Made by a program: the position numbers and the translations under genes. From Pempheris klunzingeri (Eukaryota; Chordata; Actinopteri; Acropomatiformes; Pempheridae), in the NCBI RefSeq assembly GCF_042242105.1, contig NC_092017.1, positions 17,322,432 through 17,386,431 on the forward strand: a stretch of DNA of 64,000 nt, written 5' to 3'. A model generated the notes under the pieces. That model searched no databases. It was not told the origin of the DNA and saw nothing but the letters and a program-made list of their open reading frames with translations. The first letter of the stretch is position 1. Every line of letters begins with the position of its first letter. Of the stretch, positions 47,234 to 61,797 are shown one piece after another.

Positions 47234-50174
47234 TATCTCTCCATATTGTCCCCTCTTCTTAACAGCAGTTTGTCTGAGTTTGTTTAGAAAACTGGTGAAT
47301 CACAGCTATGAGAGAGTGCCATTTAGTTTTTGTTTTTTTTGTCAAGCTGGCACAGAAGTTTCTGCTATGCCTCTGTGTGTTCCTTCTCCTCTGCATCGTG
47401 TTTACTATCATGTTTAACTTTCCAGACTTACAGTTGCCCTGAAGAAACACCCAGTGACTCTGAGGTGGGGTTATCTCACACACACGGTCAAAGCTTGACT
47501 GAGTTTAATTTCATGGGGCTTATCAATGTTGGCACCTTCTAAGTGAATTCAGTAGAAGGAATTTCTTTTGAAAATTCTGTGTATTTAAAGGGAGTTCAAG
47601 ACACTAATACAGCAGCAAAGAACTAATTGCTATGTAAAGATACAGTGGAGTAATGACACCCTGAGCAAAGAATGAAGTCCCACCACCTCTGTGTGTGTTG
47701 TAATCTGAGCTTCTCTGTCTCCGTCTCTTTCTCCTTGGAACATGAATGCTATCCTTTAAACAGAGGTCAGGAGATGTTTTCTGTCATCTGCAGCGCACCT
47801 TGCATGTAATAAATGAAGATCAAAAACCTCTTTCCTTTTTGCATATGCATAGAAGAGAGAATTGTACAAATTATGCATTGTGATTGATTCCGTCGGCTGT
47901 TAGATGTTCATGCAATATATGGGGTGAGTCCCGCAAGGAAAACTGAGACCATGAATAATTATTATAATATATAGTATAAATATTAATATTACACTAAGAG
48001 GAGATTGTGTTAATGACAGCAGATAAAGGGCGGACGTATTCAAGACTATGTAGGGGAGCACCAAATCAGTTCAAATAAAGAACAACAGCTTCTTGTCAAC
48101 AATAAAACTTTCCTGCATATTTATTCTTAATGACATTCTTCTCGTTTTCTTTGAAAAAATACATTTTTTAAATATCTGATAATATATGTCTCCTGTCTCT
48201 CAGGGGGAGATCGCAGGTGGCCTCAGTAAAGGCTTTCATTTATGCTCGCTGACATTAGATATGAAATATTAGTCCCATTTGGTGAATGCATGTAATTAAC
48301 TGCTACAAAATTAATTAGACACATCTTTGAACAAGTCAGGTATATATTGACTGAAACTGAATGTATTTTTCATACTCATGCTAATGTCTCCTAATGGATA
48401 TCAGCATGTGAATTCAAAGATTTTCCCCACAAAAGGCAACTCGGTAGGCAACGCTGAATGAGTTTTTTCGGGCTGAAAAGTCCAGTGAACTCATTCCATG
48501 AATTGCCAATTCACGTTCCATCGGAGCACAGTGTGAGGAGGGAGCAACATCTCATAGATCGACCTGTGGAAGACACAGGGGACAGCACATGCTTGTCGTC
48601 ACCTTCAAGTTCATTCAAGACATTATCCAGTTTCTATAGCAACCTCAATCACCTGATGACTGTCAATACTCAGACACAGAGGCCACGTAGTGAAAATCTC
48701 TATATTTGGAGAGCTCATCTTTATATGTGTGCTTTTAACTTACAGGACAACTACTAAAATGATAATGAAAGAAAACTGGATACAAAAACGTAAAAACAGC
48801 TTCTGGTGATCATGTAGTACCTTGCAATCTCAGATCCATCTAGTTGTTGCGTGGTTGTTTTTTTTTTTTTTGTTATTTCTGCCGATTACTCACTAAGCTA
48901 CAGTTGAGTTTCAGCTATAAAATGATAGATCACAATTTACAGTAATTCTGAAAAAGTACAGAGATCAAGAGAAATAACAATTAAGAGAAATCCAAACTGT
49001 TTCTGCATCTATGTGGCCAAGTTGACATGAAGACACACAGACTGTGTTGAAGGACAGAACTCAACCTCGACACTGAAATGTTGTAAGTAGGCTGGGATAA
49101 ATTGATTCATTTTGTGACCCAAGCTGCTCTCTACACTGTTTTGTGGCTCCATGCACCAGACAGTATTGTACCTCAGCTTCACTCTGCCCCTCTCTTGCCT
49201 GTCTTTCTGCCTCCAGTAACTTCCACTGATTGAGTTCTATAATTTTTCATATCTAGTTGAAAAATCTGTTGACAATGATGACAAAATCAGAAATGTAGAC
49301 GTTGTTCTTCTTTTATTTTCAGACAAGTGCCAAAACCATTTCACCGCAGAGCTAAGCTTGTGTTTGCACTCTTCCAGATGGGTCCACGTGAAGGCTGTGT
49401 GTCTGCATTCACAGTCTACTGATAGACTCTGTTGAGAGTTGTGCCCATGCATTCATGAGGCCTTATTTTCTCTTCTTATTTTCTCATCTCCCCCTCTGAG
49501 GAGAGCTGGCTATAAGCTGATCTGTTATTTACAGGAGGAGTATGTACCCAATATTGGTACCCAATATTGCTCCCATGTGGTTTAGTAATGTCTGTCTTGG
49601 CCACTGATATAAGGTTTTCGAGCATCTAGATTATTCAAGTAATTTATGGCTAGAGGTTCATTTCAACACTTTGAAGGCATTTGAGAGAAAAAATGTCTCA
49701 AATTGTGTGTATCTATGCTCTATGTACTGATGATGTAAAAAAACAAACAAACCCTGTTTCATTCTTATTACCTTTAAAAGGCCTTTACTACTAATCCGCA
49801 AGTTTGATGTCTCATTCTGGCAATGATTTTGTTAGTGCAGATGCAACATTTTTGTGTACAGCACAATGAACCTAACATAGCCATTAGGTTTGGTTTGTTG
49901 CATTCTTATGATATTTGGGGTATTTGTGATGATGTGGTGTTATTCATCTCCACACCTCAAATTATTGCTCACAAAATGTGTTAAAGCAAAAGTTTTATGA
50001 CTATGAACCAGACTTTTTCTTGTATATGAGTAGTTGCCAGTCAACTGTCGGAGACTCCTGGTAGTTTTTGTGCAGGCATTTACTAGTCCAGCATTTAACC
50101 TCCTGTAACATGGTAACACTTGTTTTGTGTTTTGGGTAGTCACATTTACAATGGTTGTCTGTCTCTGTGTGTCA

Positions 50175-50310
50175 GCCCTGTGATTGACTGGTGACCAGTC
50201 CTGGGTGTACCCCGCCTCTCGCCCCAAAGTCAGCTGGGATTGGCTCCAGCCCTCCTGCGACCTTGAAGGATAAGATGTATAGACAATGGATCAATGGATG
50301 GATAGAATAA
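50175..50310 (+). repeat. Interspersed repeat with ATGGATGG tail, copy 2
   Basis: GCCCTGTGATTGACTGGTGA, GGGTGTACCCCGCCTCTCGC, GGCTCCAGCCCTCCTGCGAC and an ATGGATCAATGGATGG tail; same family as 43180-43310. Confidence 0.8.
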
Positions 50311-51122
50311 AGATGTAAAGATTTCATATATAACCAACTAGCAACACTAGCACTGATGACAGAATGTCAGCACTTATGAGTTGCCACAAGTTGCCATTCA
50401 GACAGTAGCTGACAGACACTTGTAGGGGGCGTGAAGTTTGACGCAGTGGCTGACTTTCACAAAGTGACCATAGCCGTGTATTTAACAGACACAAATGAAA
50501 GTGGTATTGATCTTCTTGTCCATCTCTCCACCAGAAAGCAAATCCACATACAGTGTTTCCTTAAATGTCAAACTGTTCCCTTAAAATGAAGTGTAGAATT
50601 TGCTGATTAAAACAGAGTGGATTTTACCTTTATTTTCACTCTGCAATATGAAAACCTAGTCACATTTGAGCCCCTCAGTTTTTCTAGTTGTTCAATTTCT
50701 ATAGTATGGCATTAGTCTTGTACAGTAATAAATGATTTTTTTTTTTTAAATTGAAACTACATATAACCACGTTTATTTAGGTTAACAACATAGAAGGTGA
50801 TTAGAGAGATGTGGTTTATCTTCATAAAGCATAGGCCCATGAAGATTTGACATAGGTGGTCAAAATGCTGGTGGTGGTGGAATAAAGCCAGCATATAGAT
50901 CCAATATCTGTAGAGGATGATCACCCAGATCGTCCCAAGGGAGAAGGTGCTGATGGGGAGGTGGTGGGCTACTCCTTTGGAGATCTAAAACACAGAATGA
51001 CAGACATGCAGTAATATCTAAAGAACAGCATCTGAAGACTCATTATTGAGTCACAAAACCTCAGAAGATGCAGTGGACTGTTTAATAAAAATAACTGTCT
51101 GTAAAGATTTAGAATAGCATTT

Positions 51123-51207
<85 letters not shown>
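51123..51207. repeat. (GATA)n microsatellite
   Basis: About 21 uninterrupted tetranucleotide units, 85 bp. Likely length-polymorphic. Confidence 0.97.
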
Positions 51208-52290
51208 AGCTGAGAGCCAGCCACACAATACTCACATCAAGTGCATTGTGAAAGGTGAATAAAAGAGACTAGAAGAGAAGATTAAGACCTTCATTTGATT
51301 TCATTTGATCGAGAAGCACATTGTAAATGCCTAATTCATGTACTTCACAGCCGCTCTGGGATTTCATATTCTCTGGATTCTGATTGAGAAGAAGCCAAAC
51401 TTCTCACTTAGCCGAAAGGCGCAATTTGAAGCCTTGACGAGGCAATCACACCAAGCCACAGCCTCCAGTGAAGTACCCTCATTATTGATTTGACCGGGGC
51501 CAAGAAGATAACGTACGGTGCCTTCGAGATGGATATTTGCACCATGCGAATGTCCTACATGTGCCATCAAATATATAATATCAAAATATTTATAAGAAGA
51601 ATATGTGCACTAGAATAAGTGTTAAGTGTTGAGTATACTTTAAGGATATGCTTTGTCTTTTTGAGCTTCTGGTAAAAGTAGATAAATCAGCGGTGTGCAG
51701 TTAGAATGTGAAATAATCAGATGTTCAGATTGATGAGATGGGTCACGGTCTGTCAGTATAAATTCATTAGCATCATTGCTCATTCTGTAATTATTGTGTA
51801 TACTGAAACTTCTAATGCCCTCATAAATTTCCTCGGTAAGACAAGACGACTTAAATAGTTAATTCAAAATGTATAGCATTTTAATAAATGGTTTAGGCAA
51901 ATTCAGAAGTCAGACAACATCCCTTCATTGAATGTCCACTTTGTTAAACATGAGATCTCCTCTGAGATGTAAAACAGCCTTTCCACCAATGAAAAAAAAA
52001 AAAATTGCTTATCTTAAACTGTTTGCTGGAGCCCACATACTCATTACTGAATGCTTTTCAGAATTCATCAAAAAATGAATACAAGGTACATTAAATGCAG
52101 AGTGAGAGGTTTAGATGAGTGTCATGACAATAATTAGAGGAGAGCCTCAAGTGCACTGAAATTAATTCATGGATTCGTCTATGTTGAGTGCAGAACTGAA
52201 GGCAATTTGTGTACACAGTGACTAGTGCATGGGGCAATATTTTTATTTTGTGACCGTGATTGTACATTTTGTTATTGAATGCCATGTACT

Positions 52291-52560
52291 TAAAGCTGGA
52301 GTAGGCAGTTTGTTTTAGACATTGTTGGGCAAAAATTCCTTAATAACCTTTCAGCATATTGTAATTCATATGGTCTGAGAGGAAAGTAGACTTCCGCACC
52401 TCCTCTTGGCTCTGTTTCCAGGCTTTTCGAAATCTAGGCTGTGACGGCTGACTTTTGCCAATCACAGGTCATCTCAGCGACAGAGTGTTCCTATTGGCTG
52501 GTCTATAAATGCAGATTGTGTGCAGATCTCTTCAGATGTCAGTGAAAGCCTGATTCACTG
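52291..52560 (+). repeat. Teleost interspersed repeat starting TTAAAGCTGGAGTAGGCAG
   Basis: Starts with 'TAAAGCTGGAGTAGGCAGTT' and has a GGCAAAAATTCC block, then CCAATCACAGGTCATC and TTCCTATTGGCTGG, features shared by a common fish repeat family. Extent is approximate. Confidence 0.5.
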
Positions 52561-52621
52561 GTGGAAAGTCCAGCTGAAATAGTCACTGTTCCAGCACTGA
52601 CAACAACAACAACTACGAAGC

Positions 52622-52705
52622 AACACAAACATCCATCCATCCATCCACCGTCTATACAGCTTCGCCTTAAGGGTCGCAGGGGGGCTGCAGCCGATCCCAG
52701 CAGCA
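52622..52705 (-). repeat. Interspersed repeat tail, inverted partial copy 3
   Basis: Minus strand reads GGGATCGGCTGCAGCCCCC, then GCGACCCTTAAGG and a GGATGGATGGATG tail, the same 3' end as copies 1 and 2. Confidence 0.75.
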
Positions 52706-53041
52706 ACATAAACAAAGGAACACAGATTTATCTTAGTCTAAAGGAGAGACTGAGAATAAATGCAATTGCAATCACAAATACGATTTGATTGAAGCAGCCA
52801 ACTTCATTTTCCTGTAACATCTAAACATGTACATCTGAACATCGGTCTTCCTGTGAAAGCAACCTCGCGTATCACCCAGACACGCACTTCCCAGATACCT
52901 GTCACCACATGACACGCTGAGTCATAGCACGGCCATCAGCCACTCTGTTTCCAGCTGAGATGAAGTTTACACCATTCCAACTCAAACTAACTTTCAAAGC
53001 AATTAATCTTATTTCCGTCAGAATTTAAGATAAATGAATTT

Positions 53042-53109
53042 TTCCCCTCTTTTGTACAATAGGCCATAATATATATCTATATTATGGCCTATTGTACAAA
53101 AGAGGGGAA
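53042..53109. repeat. Perfect 32-bp inverted repeat with 4-nt loop
   Basis: Arms 53042-53073 and 53078-53109 are exact reverse complements, 32 of 32 pairs, around TATC. Each arm contains CCCCTCTTTTGTACAATAGG and continues into CCATAATATA. Confidence 0.95.
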
Positions 53110-56100
53110 CATTCTAACATTACAAAGATACTCTGCATGTACTTTGTATAGTTGTGTGAGCCTATATGCACACATCTTGCTAAAAAGAGACAATGGAGGC
53201 AAAGAGGCAGACAGAAAGGTGCAGATTCAAGGTGAGCACCAAGACGCTGATATTGTTGGCAGCGTATTGAAATTTATTATTTCAGAGTCTGTCAAGGGCA
53301 AGCAGTCAAGCTCCATATGGCTAGCTACTGTCCTGAGGTCCCTGTGCACACTGGTGCTGAAATATTTGACTGAAAACTGCTCTGAATTTCACTTCAATAG
53401 TCACCGTTTACATGCTCAATTATTAAAACTTACTCCCACTATATATTTTAGGGTTCTCACATTCAGATAGATACATTCAAGGTGCTCAGTTACCTCAAAT
53501 CAGATCAAAATATTAAAATCAAGTCAAAAACTCAAATATGCTGGAATAAATTCAGATACTACATCATGTCTGAACTGAAGGGATGGATGGCATGTGAATT
53601 CTCTACCTGAATTTGAACCCCCCCCAAATGATCCTTGAAATAAAATAAAAGTAAATAAGAAAAGTAAATGCAATTAAAAGTCACTATTGAGAATTTCACA
53701 AAGTAAATTAAATTCTGTGATATATAAACTTCAGCATCAAATATTCAGTAGAGATTAAATGTCAACATTTGGTATTCAGTTTCCGATAAAGAGTATTTCC
53801 AAATATTATAGTGACTGATTATCCGTACACAACAGGATATATTATGCTCACCCTCAGCTCTCAGCTCTCACACACAGACACAATTGGTCCCCCATCAAGT
53901 CAAACTGGATTTCGACCTGCTCCTGCTTTTTTCCCAGTAGCCTCACACCTTTATTTGGTAGGCTGCTCCCATTTTCCATCAGAACAATTTGGAACTATTT
54001 ATAAGAATGCTTTTTGTTTGGTATTTCTGATTTGCTGCTGCTGTGATCAATAACAAGACCTAATCAAAGTCTGAACATCAAATTTCCAACCAGCGCATTT
54101 AAAAAACAAATCTGTTATTAGGCATTCAATCACATGCTTTTTAATGATATAACGCACAGTGATAATGAACATTAATTTCAGGGTACACGATTAGCCTACA
54201 ATATTTTTCATGAGGGTCTGTAATAGTGGGTAGAGGAGTGCTGGCCCAAAAAAAGTTGACAACCACTGCGTTAGAGTCTTTAAAAACACAGTAAATAACC
54301 TCAGAAGGCTTTATAGGCCCACATGTTTGCAGAGAACACAGGTCAGTAATTCTCATAGAGAGAGATAGGGGTAGGACATGCAACTAAGACCGGCAATGGT
54401 TGCAACATGCAGCATTGTGTAACCTCTCAGCTTCTGAGGCGCTTCAGGCCAGTTTATTTCTGATGAGCTTCTCTCACTCACCTCCTTTTCTTCTTCTCAT
54501 TTGATTGCTCAACTATGTACCTGCATAGCTGGTGCTGATAATTAAAAAGCTTAACTTGCTTAAAAAACAGTACACGAAGCCTCAGCGGAGACGGTTGAAG
54601 ATAGAGTAGGGGGCAGGTTAAGAAACACACTGTCAAGGTTAATGAAAGATGAATAATAAGGTTGATTTCGTGTGTCAGGAAGTTACTCCTGCATGAAAAT
54701 CAGACGTGTTACACGACCATCCCCCATCCTGACCTCCAATCCTCACTTTTCACCACAACATAACAAGCTCACTGTACCTCCTACCTGTTCTATGTGGCAG
54801 TAATTGCTAGGTGTGTTAGGCTAGGCAAGAACCAGAGAATTAATTGGGTAGTGACTATAATTTATACTAAAGAAACATCAAAAGCTGGATTTTTAACTTG
54901 ACAATGGCTGAATCCAAACATGTGAAGTTCCCCACACTTGTGTTTGTACGAACTCTATGTGGATGATCCTGAATGCAGTTACTGTAGAAAAAGTACTCGG
55001 TGTGATAAATTGCTAGTTCAAGATCTTGGCATTCTCAAGTTAGTCTGCAAATCAATTTCTTGTTTGGATACAGCAGGTGGTTGGTTGTGTTTAACTGTGC
55101 CACCTTACTCTGGGATGGTTTTTGGTTTTTATCAGTCACAGTATATATATTTGATTTTGAATATTACTCACACATTTTCACATTTTTTCTGTGTAGAATT
55201 CACATTCATATTCCCACACTTATTTTATTCAATTTGGGGAAAGGCCAGACTAGGACTAACTCCAGTGTGACTGCAGTATATGAACACGCTGACTGTTAAC
55301 CATGAGTTACCAATCATATAACTTATTTTAGGTACCAGGCATTCTATTTAAGTAGACTAGACTCCTAAAAATTCCTCCTCCTTACTGAATATTGTCACGT
55401 AGGTTCATACTCTTGGTAATCCCCTTAGCACTGGCATTAGATATGGCATGAAATGGGATTTGAGTAGTCTGCACTTCCAGAGAGTGTTTGCAGTCCAGCC
55501 TCTGCCACAGTATTAAAAGAGCCAAGGCACTGCTGCACTTATTTTCTGGTTCGGTGTGCTTTACCTGGGTTAACACTGTGTAGAGGGGAGAACTCGACAC
55601 CCATGCCTTCCTCAGAACAGGAGCCTATCATCATCAACTTCTTCGCTCTGATTAACTATCATAGAAACATGAAATCATCTTTCATGTGGCAACAGAACTA
55701 GAGGAGTTATCTTTCACAAACATGGACATGCTGTTTGTTTGCATTTTGACCTAGCTGGTCCTGAATGCTTGTCAAATACATAATAACTTGGTAAGTAGTC
55801 TCGCTGAAGGTATTGCAATTTGCTGTCAATTATTTCTTCTATAGATTTTCTATTAGTTGCACTATTATTAGGCATTCAAATGTAGGAAATCATTTTTTGT
55901 GATTTTGAAATGGAATGAAAATAAAGGCAGAGATTGAAAAATTGATTTATCACACATGATTTAGTACATGAGACGACCTTGCACACAGCATTACATTTGC
56001 AACAAAACTGAGACAGCCATGAATTCCCCCACAGTGGAAGAGTAAATCTGTATGAGCCAAGTCAATTAACCTTTCTCTTTTCAAATGGTGTCAACAGTGT

Positions 56101-57998
56101 ACGTGCGAAAACTAGTGTTGTTCCAGCGCAACTTGTGGTACATACCGGTGATAAATGTGATAAATCCTTCTGGTCTAACAGAGCGCTACAGACGACGAAT
56201 GCTGCATCCTTTGCATTCTGCCTGAGGTACAGATGAAGGATTAACAGCAGCTAAAACCGGGCCTGCATTTCCTTCAGGACTGCTGATGTTGTCAGTTCTG
56301 AAAGGTTTTGCTTCTAAAAGCCCTTCCCATTGTGATTCTTCCATCAAAAGACATGGCCGCATAGAGGGCTTTAAATAGCACTGCCAGGTATGGAGGATGT
56401 TTGTCCATGATGGTATAATGTCATGGTACTTGGCTATATTGTTGTGTTAAATAACATCAGCAGGCAGTTGGCTGCTGCTTCTTGTGATCACTTTGTGCCT
56501 GTATCTTTATTAATCATTTGACCAGTGTAGCGTTTCAAAACCAAAAGCTTCTTTGGGTTACATGCAGCACTGTTTTCATTGAAATGTGCTCAATAATATG
56601 TTAATCCAAATTATGTCATCAATAATATTACATAGTTGGTTTACGATGTGTTTTAATTCATGTTGATAAATCAGATTCCAGACCAACAAAGTAAAAACTA
56701 TCTGTTAAAGTGAAGTGTTTGTGAAGCTCACTGTTGTTTGGGTGACCTGTTCCTCTTTGTTTACAATACCGTCAGTCCAGTTTCCCACTTTTACACAAAA
56801 AATACCTATAGCAACATCTAGTGGTACGCACTTCATGAACTCCATGAACCTCCCCTGCTAGTTCCACCAAAACTCAATACGAAGAACAAAATCAGCATAT
56901 ATTAACGGACTTAAGTTGTTAGATTTTGGGTTATACAAGATCTAAACAGTTATTATATAGCAGGACAGACTTTGTGGCCATTAGTTTTAGCATACATAGC
57001 TGTCAGATCATATCCTATGATATCATATCATTACAAGTCCATCATTTAAAAGCATTTGGCAATTTATTTCATTCAACATTCTGCTCAACTCATGTTTTTT
57101 CCATAGTGACAGATAACACCTCAACACAAGTTACACTTTGAACAATAAAAAGTATTTAGCATAAGACATTTAGCAGAAATGAACACTACTGAAAGCAGTA
57201 TCCAGCATTACTCTTTTCTGGACATGGCAAATTTCTAATACAGTATACATCCTTTCAGAACAATGCAAGCGATAAGAACATATGTAATTTATGTAAATTG
57301 TTAGATATAAATACTTACTGTACGTACAGTGGGGTTTCACCCATACATTGTTGACATTCACAGTAACCGTATCATGAATACAACAAAACATTTTTTTTTT
57401 TTTCTTAATTTTATAGTCATACGTCCTCTTTTTTTGTTAGTTTTTTACATGTTGATCCTTTTTAAAATACTCTCTAGTTAACGCAGAAATGTCCATTTAT
57501 TGATATTTGACACCGTCCTTACTGTACATGATCAAACATGTAAAAGTTTTCAGCCTCTTTCTGGGTTGGACCAACTTCAGTATTCATTGATCCACCTGGT
57601 TCTACCATGGATTTATAAACTGTATTGTCCTCATTTAAATGGCTTTTCCACACTCAACATTGGAGGCTGTTTTTGCTGGTGAACTGAAAATGACATTGTA
57701 GTCTTACATTCCTGCATCATTTATTTATCTAAGCCTGCTGAAGTGTGTCTGAAAAAGTTTAGAGGTCAACTTCAGGACGTGATTTGCTGAGCTACGAATA
57801 AAGTAACGCTGCAGTCTGGCAGCATCAGCAGAACGGTGTGCCTGTTTTTTTCGCAGTCTTCCCACTCAGACTATTTTAGGTATTTAGCTGATGCACCCGT
57901 TCAAAGTGGACGATGATGATAGTTGATGGATATAACGGCTAAACACCATGACGACATACCAACAATATGTCCCCTTTGACATAACCTTTAAGTTTCTT

Positions 57999-60900
57999 TT
58001 AACATGAAAAACTGGTCTCATCTTTCATCCTCACTTCTCCATCTTCTGCCTCGGCTTCAACTGCAGCAGCCCCATTGCTGAACGGCGCATCACTGAGGGT
58101 GCTGCGGAGCGTCACCCGTGTGACACTGAGCGAGTGTTTCCTGGGCGTGATGTGATGTGGCCGATGGCACATGACCTCCTTGAACATTTCTCTAAAGCGT
58201 GTGGACATGAGGTTGTACAGGATCGGGTTGACAGCTGAGCTGAGGTAGAAAAACACTCCGGAGATGATGTGCACATACTGGAAGATTTCCAGGTGGTTGT
58301 CGGTCCAGTCACTGATGAAACTCCACATGAGGCGGTCAGTGTGAAATGGGGCCCAGCAGATCCCAAATACCACCACTAAAACGACTGGACAAACATCAAG
58401 AGAGAAAAGACACAACAGGAGACATGGGTTGAGGGAATTTCAATAGCAGTTCATTGATTGATGCTGCCAACATGCTGTCTCTTCCACATGCTCTCAATTA
58501 AATTGGCCCTCTTGGGGCTGTGTGTCAATGATGCAGACATATTCTGTCTTGAGCACACATCCTTTGATTTAGTTCTGTCAATAAGTATTGAATAAATAAA
58601 TAGATTTATGATTACAAAATCCTTCTCTGAAATCTGTGTTTTTTGTTTTAATTACTATGGGTCCCAATACTTGTCCTTAAAAATTCTTTGTATCATTACA
58701 GTATTGGTAGTATTAGTTAGTTAGTAGGCTATTGGTAGTGGTAGTTAACAAAACGCACTACCTGGGAGATATTTGCCTGCTATTTGGCTATTATTTAACT
58801 GAATAACTGATTTGCAATAACATTATTACTGCTTTGTAATGATACAAAGCTGGTTGAAATGGATGAATTAAAATTAAACCTCCCTTAGTTTTGAAATGGC
58901 AGCTCATAAAAGTCCGACTATAAGATTAAATACCAGTCATGACTTGAACACATCACAGACCACACAGGGTAAAACCTGTAAAGGAACTAAGGAGAGCACT
59001 CACCAAGTCAGCCCACATTTTCACCTCTAGCAATGTGATTCGAAAGTTAATTGTGCACTATGCTTGAGGGCGAAATTCTCACAGAGTTTTTGAATTGGAC
59101 TATTGTGGCCCAAAATGACTCAATTCGCAATAGCTGTTATAAAAGACTGCCATGATTATTTTTATGAATGCAGTCATGCCCAAACTGCTCCCCTCAAGCT
59201 CTTTCAAAGTTTTACTGTTCATTAGAGATTTGGTTTCAGATTGGCTGTAAGGTTATAAATGGATCATTGTACATTATCAATTGTTGCAGCTTGTTAGGGC
59301 TGAATATCAATTTCAAGCAATTGTCCCACACAATCAGATGTTATGCATTTACATTTCCAAGCTCAAAGTTCTGTTTCTTTAGAACCTGACCATTGTTTGT
59401 GGTAATGTTTCGAGTACATGGGAAAACTCTAAAAAAGCACAAGCAATGTGAGAACTGGTTTAAATTGAATACATTTTTTCAATTAAAAGATGAGTTATAA
59501 AAAATTATGCTACAAATAAATTACTTATCTGTATATATCTCCATTTCATATGATCCCTGCCCTATACCTGTCTGGACAAATGTACCACACACTGGGGTGC
59601 CATTGGTCTTTTCCTCCATTTATAAAACAGGAGAATCATGTCAGCTGTTTTGAACACTTGGAAAATCTATCAAGCTATTCACTGAACTCAGTTTTCATTG
59701 ACATTTCAGACAAGAAATTGGCCATGCTGTTGCTTAATCATGCCCTCTATTTGCTACACATTCAGATGCAGCCACCTTTTTGCTGCCTAGCTGGCAGCTG
59801 AGAGCCGCTCCCGACTGAAGAGGCAAATATACTGTAAAGTCTCCTGAGGTTTGAGAGTGTCAAGTAACATATGAGTCTCACAAGGTTATGTGTTTTTATT
59901 CGTTATTTCTGTTGTTGTGCTGATAAGGGGGAGGATTCAATGGAATCTCAGCATCTGCACCTGTGCAGCCAGGCATCTAAGAGCATGAAACTCAGTGTCA
60001 TAGCATTATATCATGATAAGGTATAGATTAAAACCTTCACATGGCTCATTCATATGCTCCATGAAAGACGGACACCTCTACATTTGCTTTGACCTTCACC
60101 TCTGAGTGATATATAAGCGCATGTGAGTTCAAGCTTGTATCTTAAATGGCAAACCATCATTAATCTGAATGTGTCTGTTTCATACGAAGGAAACTGTTTA
60201 ACATTATCTGCATGGTTGGTGCTGCCTCTCATTATCATATCATCAATATTTATTAGTGCCCGTAAGAAACTGTTCATCATCACTAAGATATGCTTGGGGG
60301 AAATGTAGTTCCTTATGGATTATAATTTCATCGTCGTATCAGACTGTGTTTCCAGAGAAAATGTCTACAACATGTTCACTCAACTTATTTCGTAGTTTAC
60401 TCCCACTGATGTAGATGAATACCGCATTCATCATTTGATCAAAGTTTTATTTCAGGAGTAAATCAGAGCCAGGGACTCTGCCTGGTTTCGCAAGTTAGAT
60501 GGTGGGGCCATCTCCCCTTTATTGTCTGTAGGAGGCAAGCAGTCAAACACAGCGCTGGGCTGTCAGGTGATTTTGATGTAGTGGCCTCACTTGGTAGTGC
60601 AGTATCATGTGATGCACTAATAACCCCAAATAGCACTTTCCCTAATGCATAATTAAAAAAAAACAAGCAGCTGTAAAATAGTGAATATATTTTTACAAAC
60701 AAAAACAAAACCTCATCAAAGCTCTCAAATATTAGGCCACAAAGTATATCAATTGAACTCTAATCCTCAACCATGATCAGGGTAGTTTACAGGTGATTTA
60801 GGCCCACAACTAAGATTAAAGTATGATTAAAGGAAGACGAGGAAAGGAAAAAAAAGACGATCTGCAGAGTTTGATACTCACACAGCATTTTAGTGACCTG

Positions 60901-61797
60901 TCTGCGACGTGCCTTCTGCTGCTGCGTTCGGATGTTACAGAAGCCGTCCTGTCCAAAGCCCGACTTAGCCTCTAGTGCCTGATGCATTTTCTCCCGCTTC
61001 AGCTGCAGCCCAATGAGCATGTAGAGAGCACTGATTGTGAGCATGGGCAGAATGAAAAAGAGCAAGGTGGTCACCTGGATGGTCAGGTTGTACATCCAGC
61101 GGGGTTTCACCAGCGTACAGATTGCTGAGTCAGGGATCTCCATGTTTCCTGCAAGGCTGGGAGAGCGATCGTGAAGGACTTCGATGCCATGCAGACTTGT
61201 GTTGGGCAAAGCACACAACACAGACACACCCCACACCGTAAGGATGACACGCTTGGCATGGGTTCGCGTTACAACATACTTTGCACGTAATGGGTGCACC
61301 ACAGCAATGTAACGCTCTACGCTCAATGCTGTCACGTTGAGGATGGACGCAAAGCAGACTGTCTCAAATAGGAACGTTTTAAAGTAGCATCCACCCTTCC
61401 CCAGGAGGAAAGGGTAGTTCTGCCACAGCTCATACAGCTCTAATGGCATGCCCAGCAGCAGCACCAGCAGGTCTGACACCGCCAGGCTGAACAAGTAGTA
61501 GTTTGTTGGCGTCCACATCACTTTGTTACGTGCGATGACGGTGCACGTCAGAGCATTCCCCACCACACCTACCATGAAGATGACCAGGTAGATCAGGCAG
61601 ACGGGAAGGAACACAGATGATCGACGAGGCCCCAGATATTTTTCCAGATACTCTTCCTCTGTCAGACATGCATCATCTAGTTCCATGTGGCTGCTGTTCA
61701 TGCCAGAGGTCAGATTGGCGCATTTTTCCCCTGGGGGGCAAAGCCAAATGCCTTTCTCAGCTATTAGGTCAAGAGAGCAGTTGTAAGAAGCTGCCAT
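57999..61797 (-). CDS. nmur1: Neuromedin U receptor, type 1-like (class A GPCR)
   Basis: Two coding exons on the minus strand: 60882-61797 (ATG at 61795-61797) and 57999-58384, joined in phase 1 within a Phe codon (TKML-FVLVVV). The product is 433 aa; human NMUR1 is of similar length. Seen: N-glycosylation sites near the N-terminus (NCS, NLT), [12 protein letters not shown] before TM1, TM2 [35 protein letters not shown]3 ending [10 protein letters not shown] (ERY in place of DRY), TM5, [11 protein letters not shown]6 [19 protein letters not shown]7 [10 protein letters not shown] (NPxxY) and a cytoplasmic tail with [25 protein letters not shown] and that tail favour NMUR1 over NMUR2. It binds neuromedin U/S and couples through Gq in other vertebrates. 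An acceptor (TTCCCCAG) near 61824 suggests a non-coding leader exon upstream. The 2.5-kb intron holds no recognised feature. Confidence 0.95.

Larger units (their letters stand above)
47236..57998. other. Gene desert between the Tc1 copy and nmur1
   Basis: No exon-like coding was supported on either strand. Listed separately: microsatellite, interspersed repeats and a perfect hairpin. Several 200-400 nt ORFs lack codon, motif or splice support. The right end should include the nmur1 3' UTR. Confidence 0.45.

Noticed and set aside
50969..51235. 88-aa ORF with LSIYLSIYLSIY repeats
   Set aside because: Translation of the GATA microsatellite.
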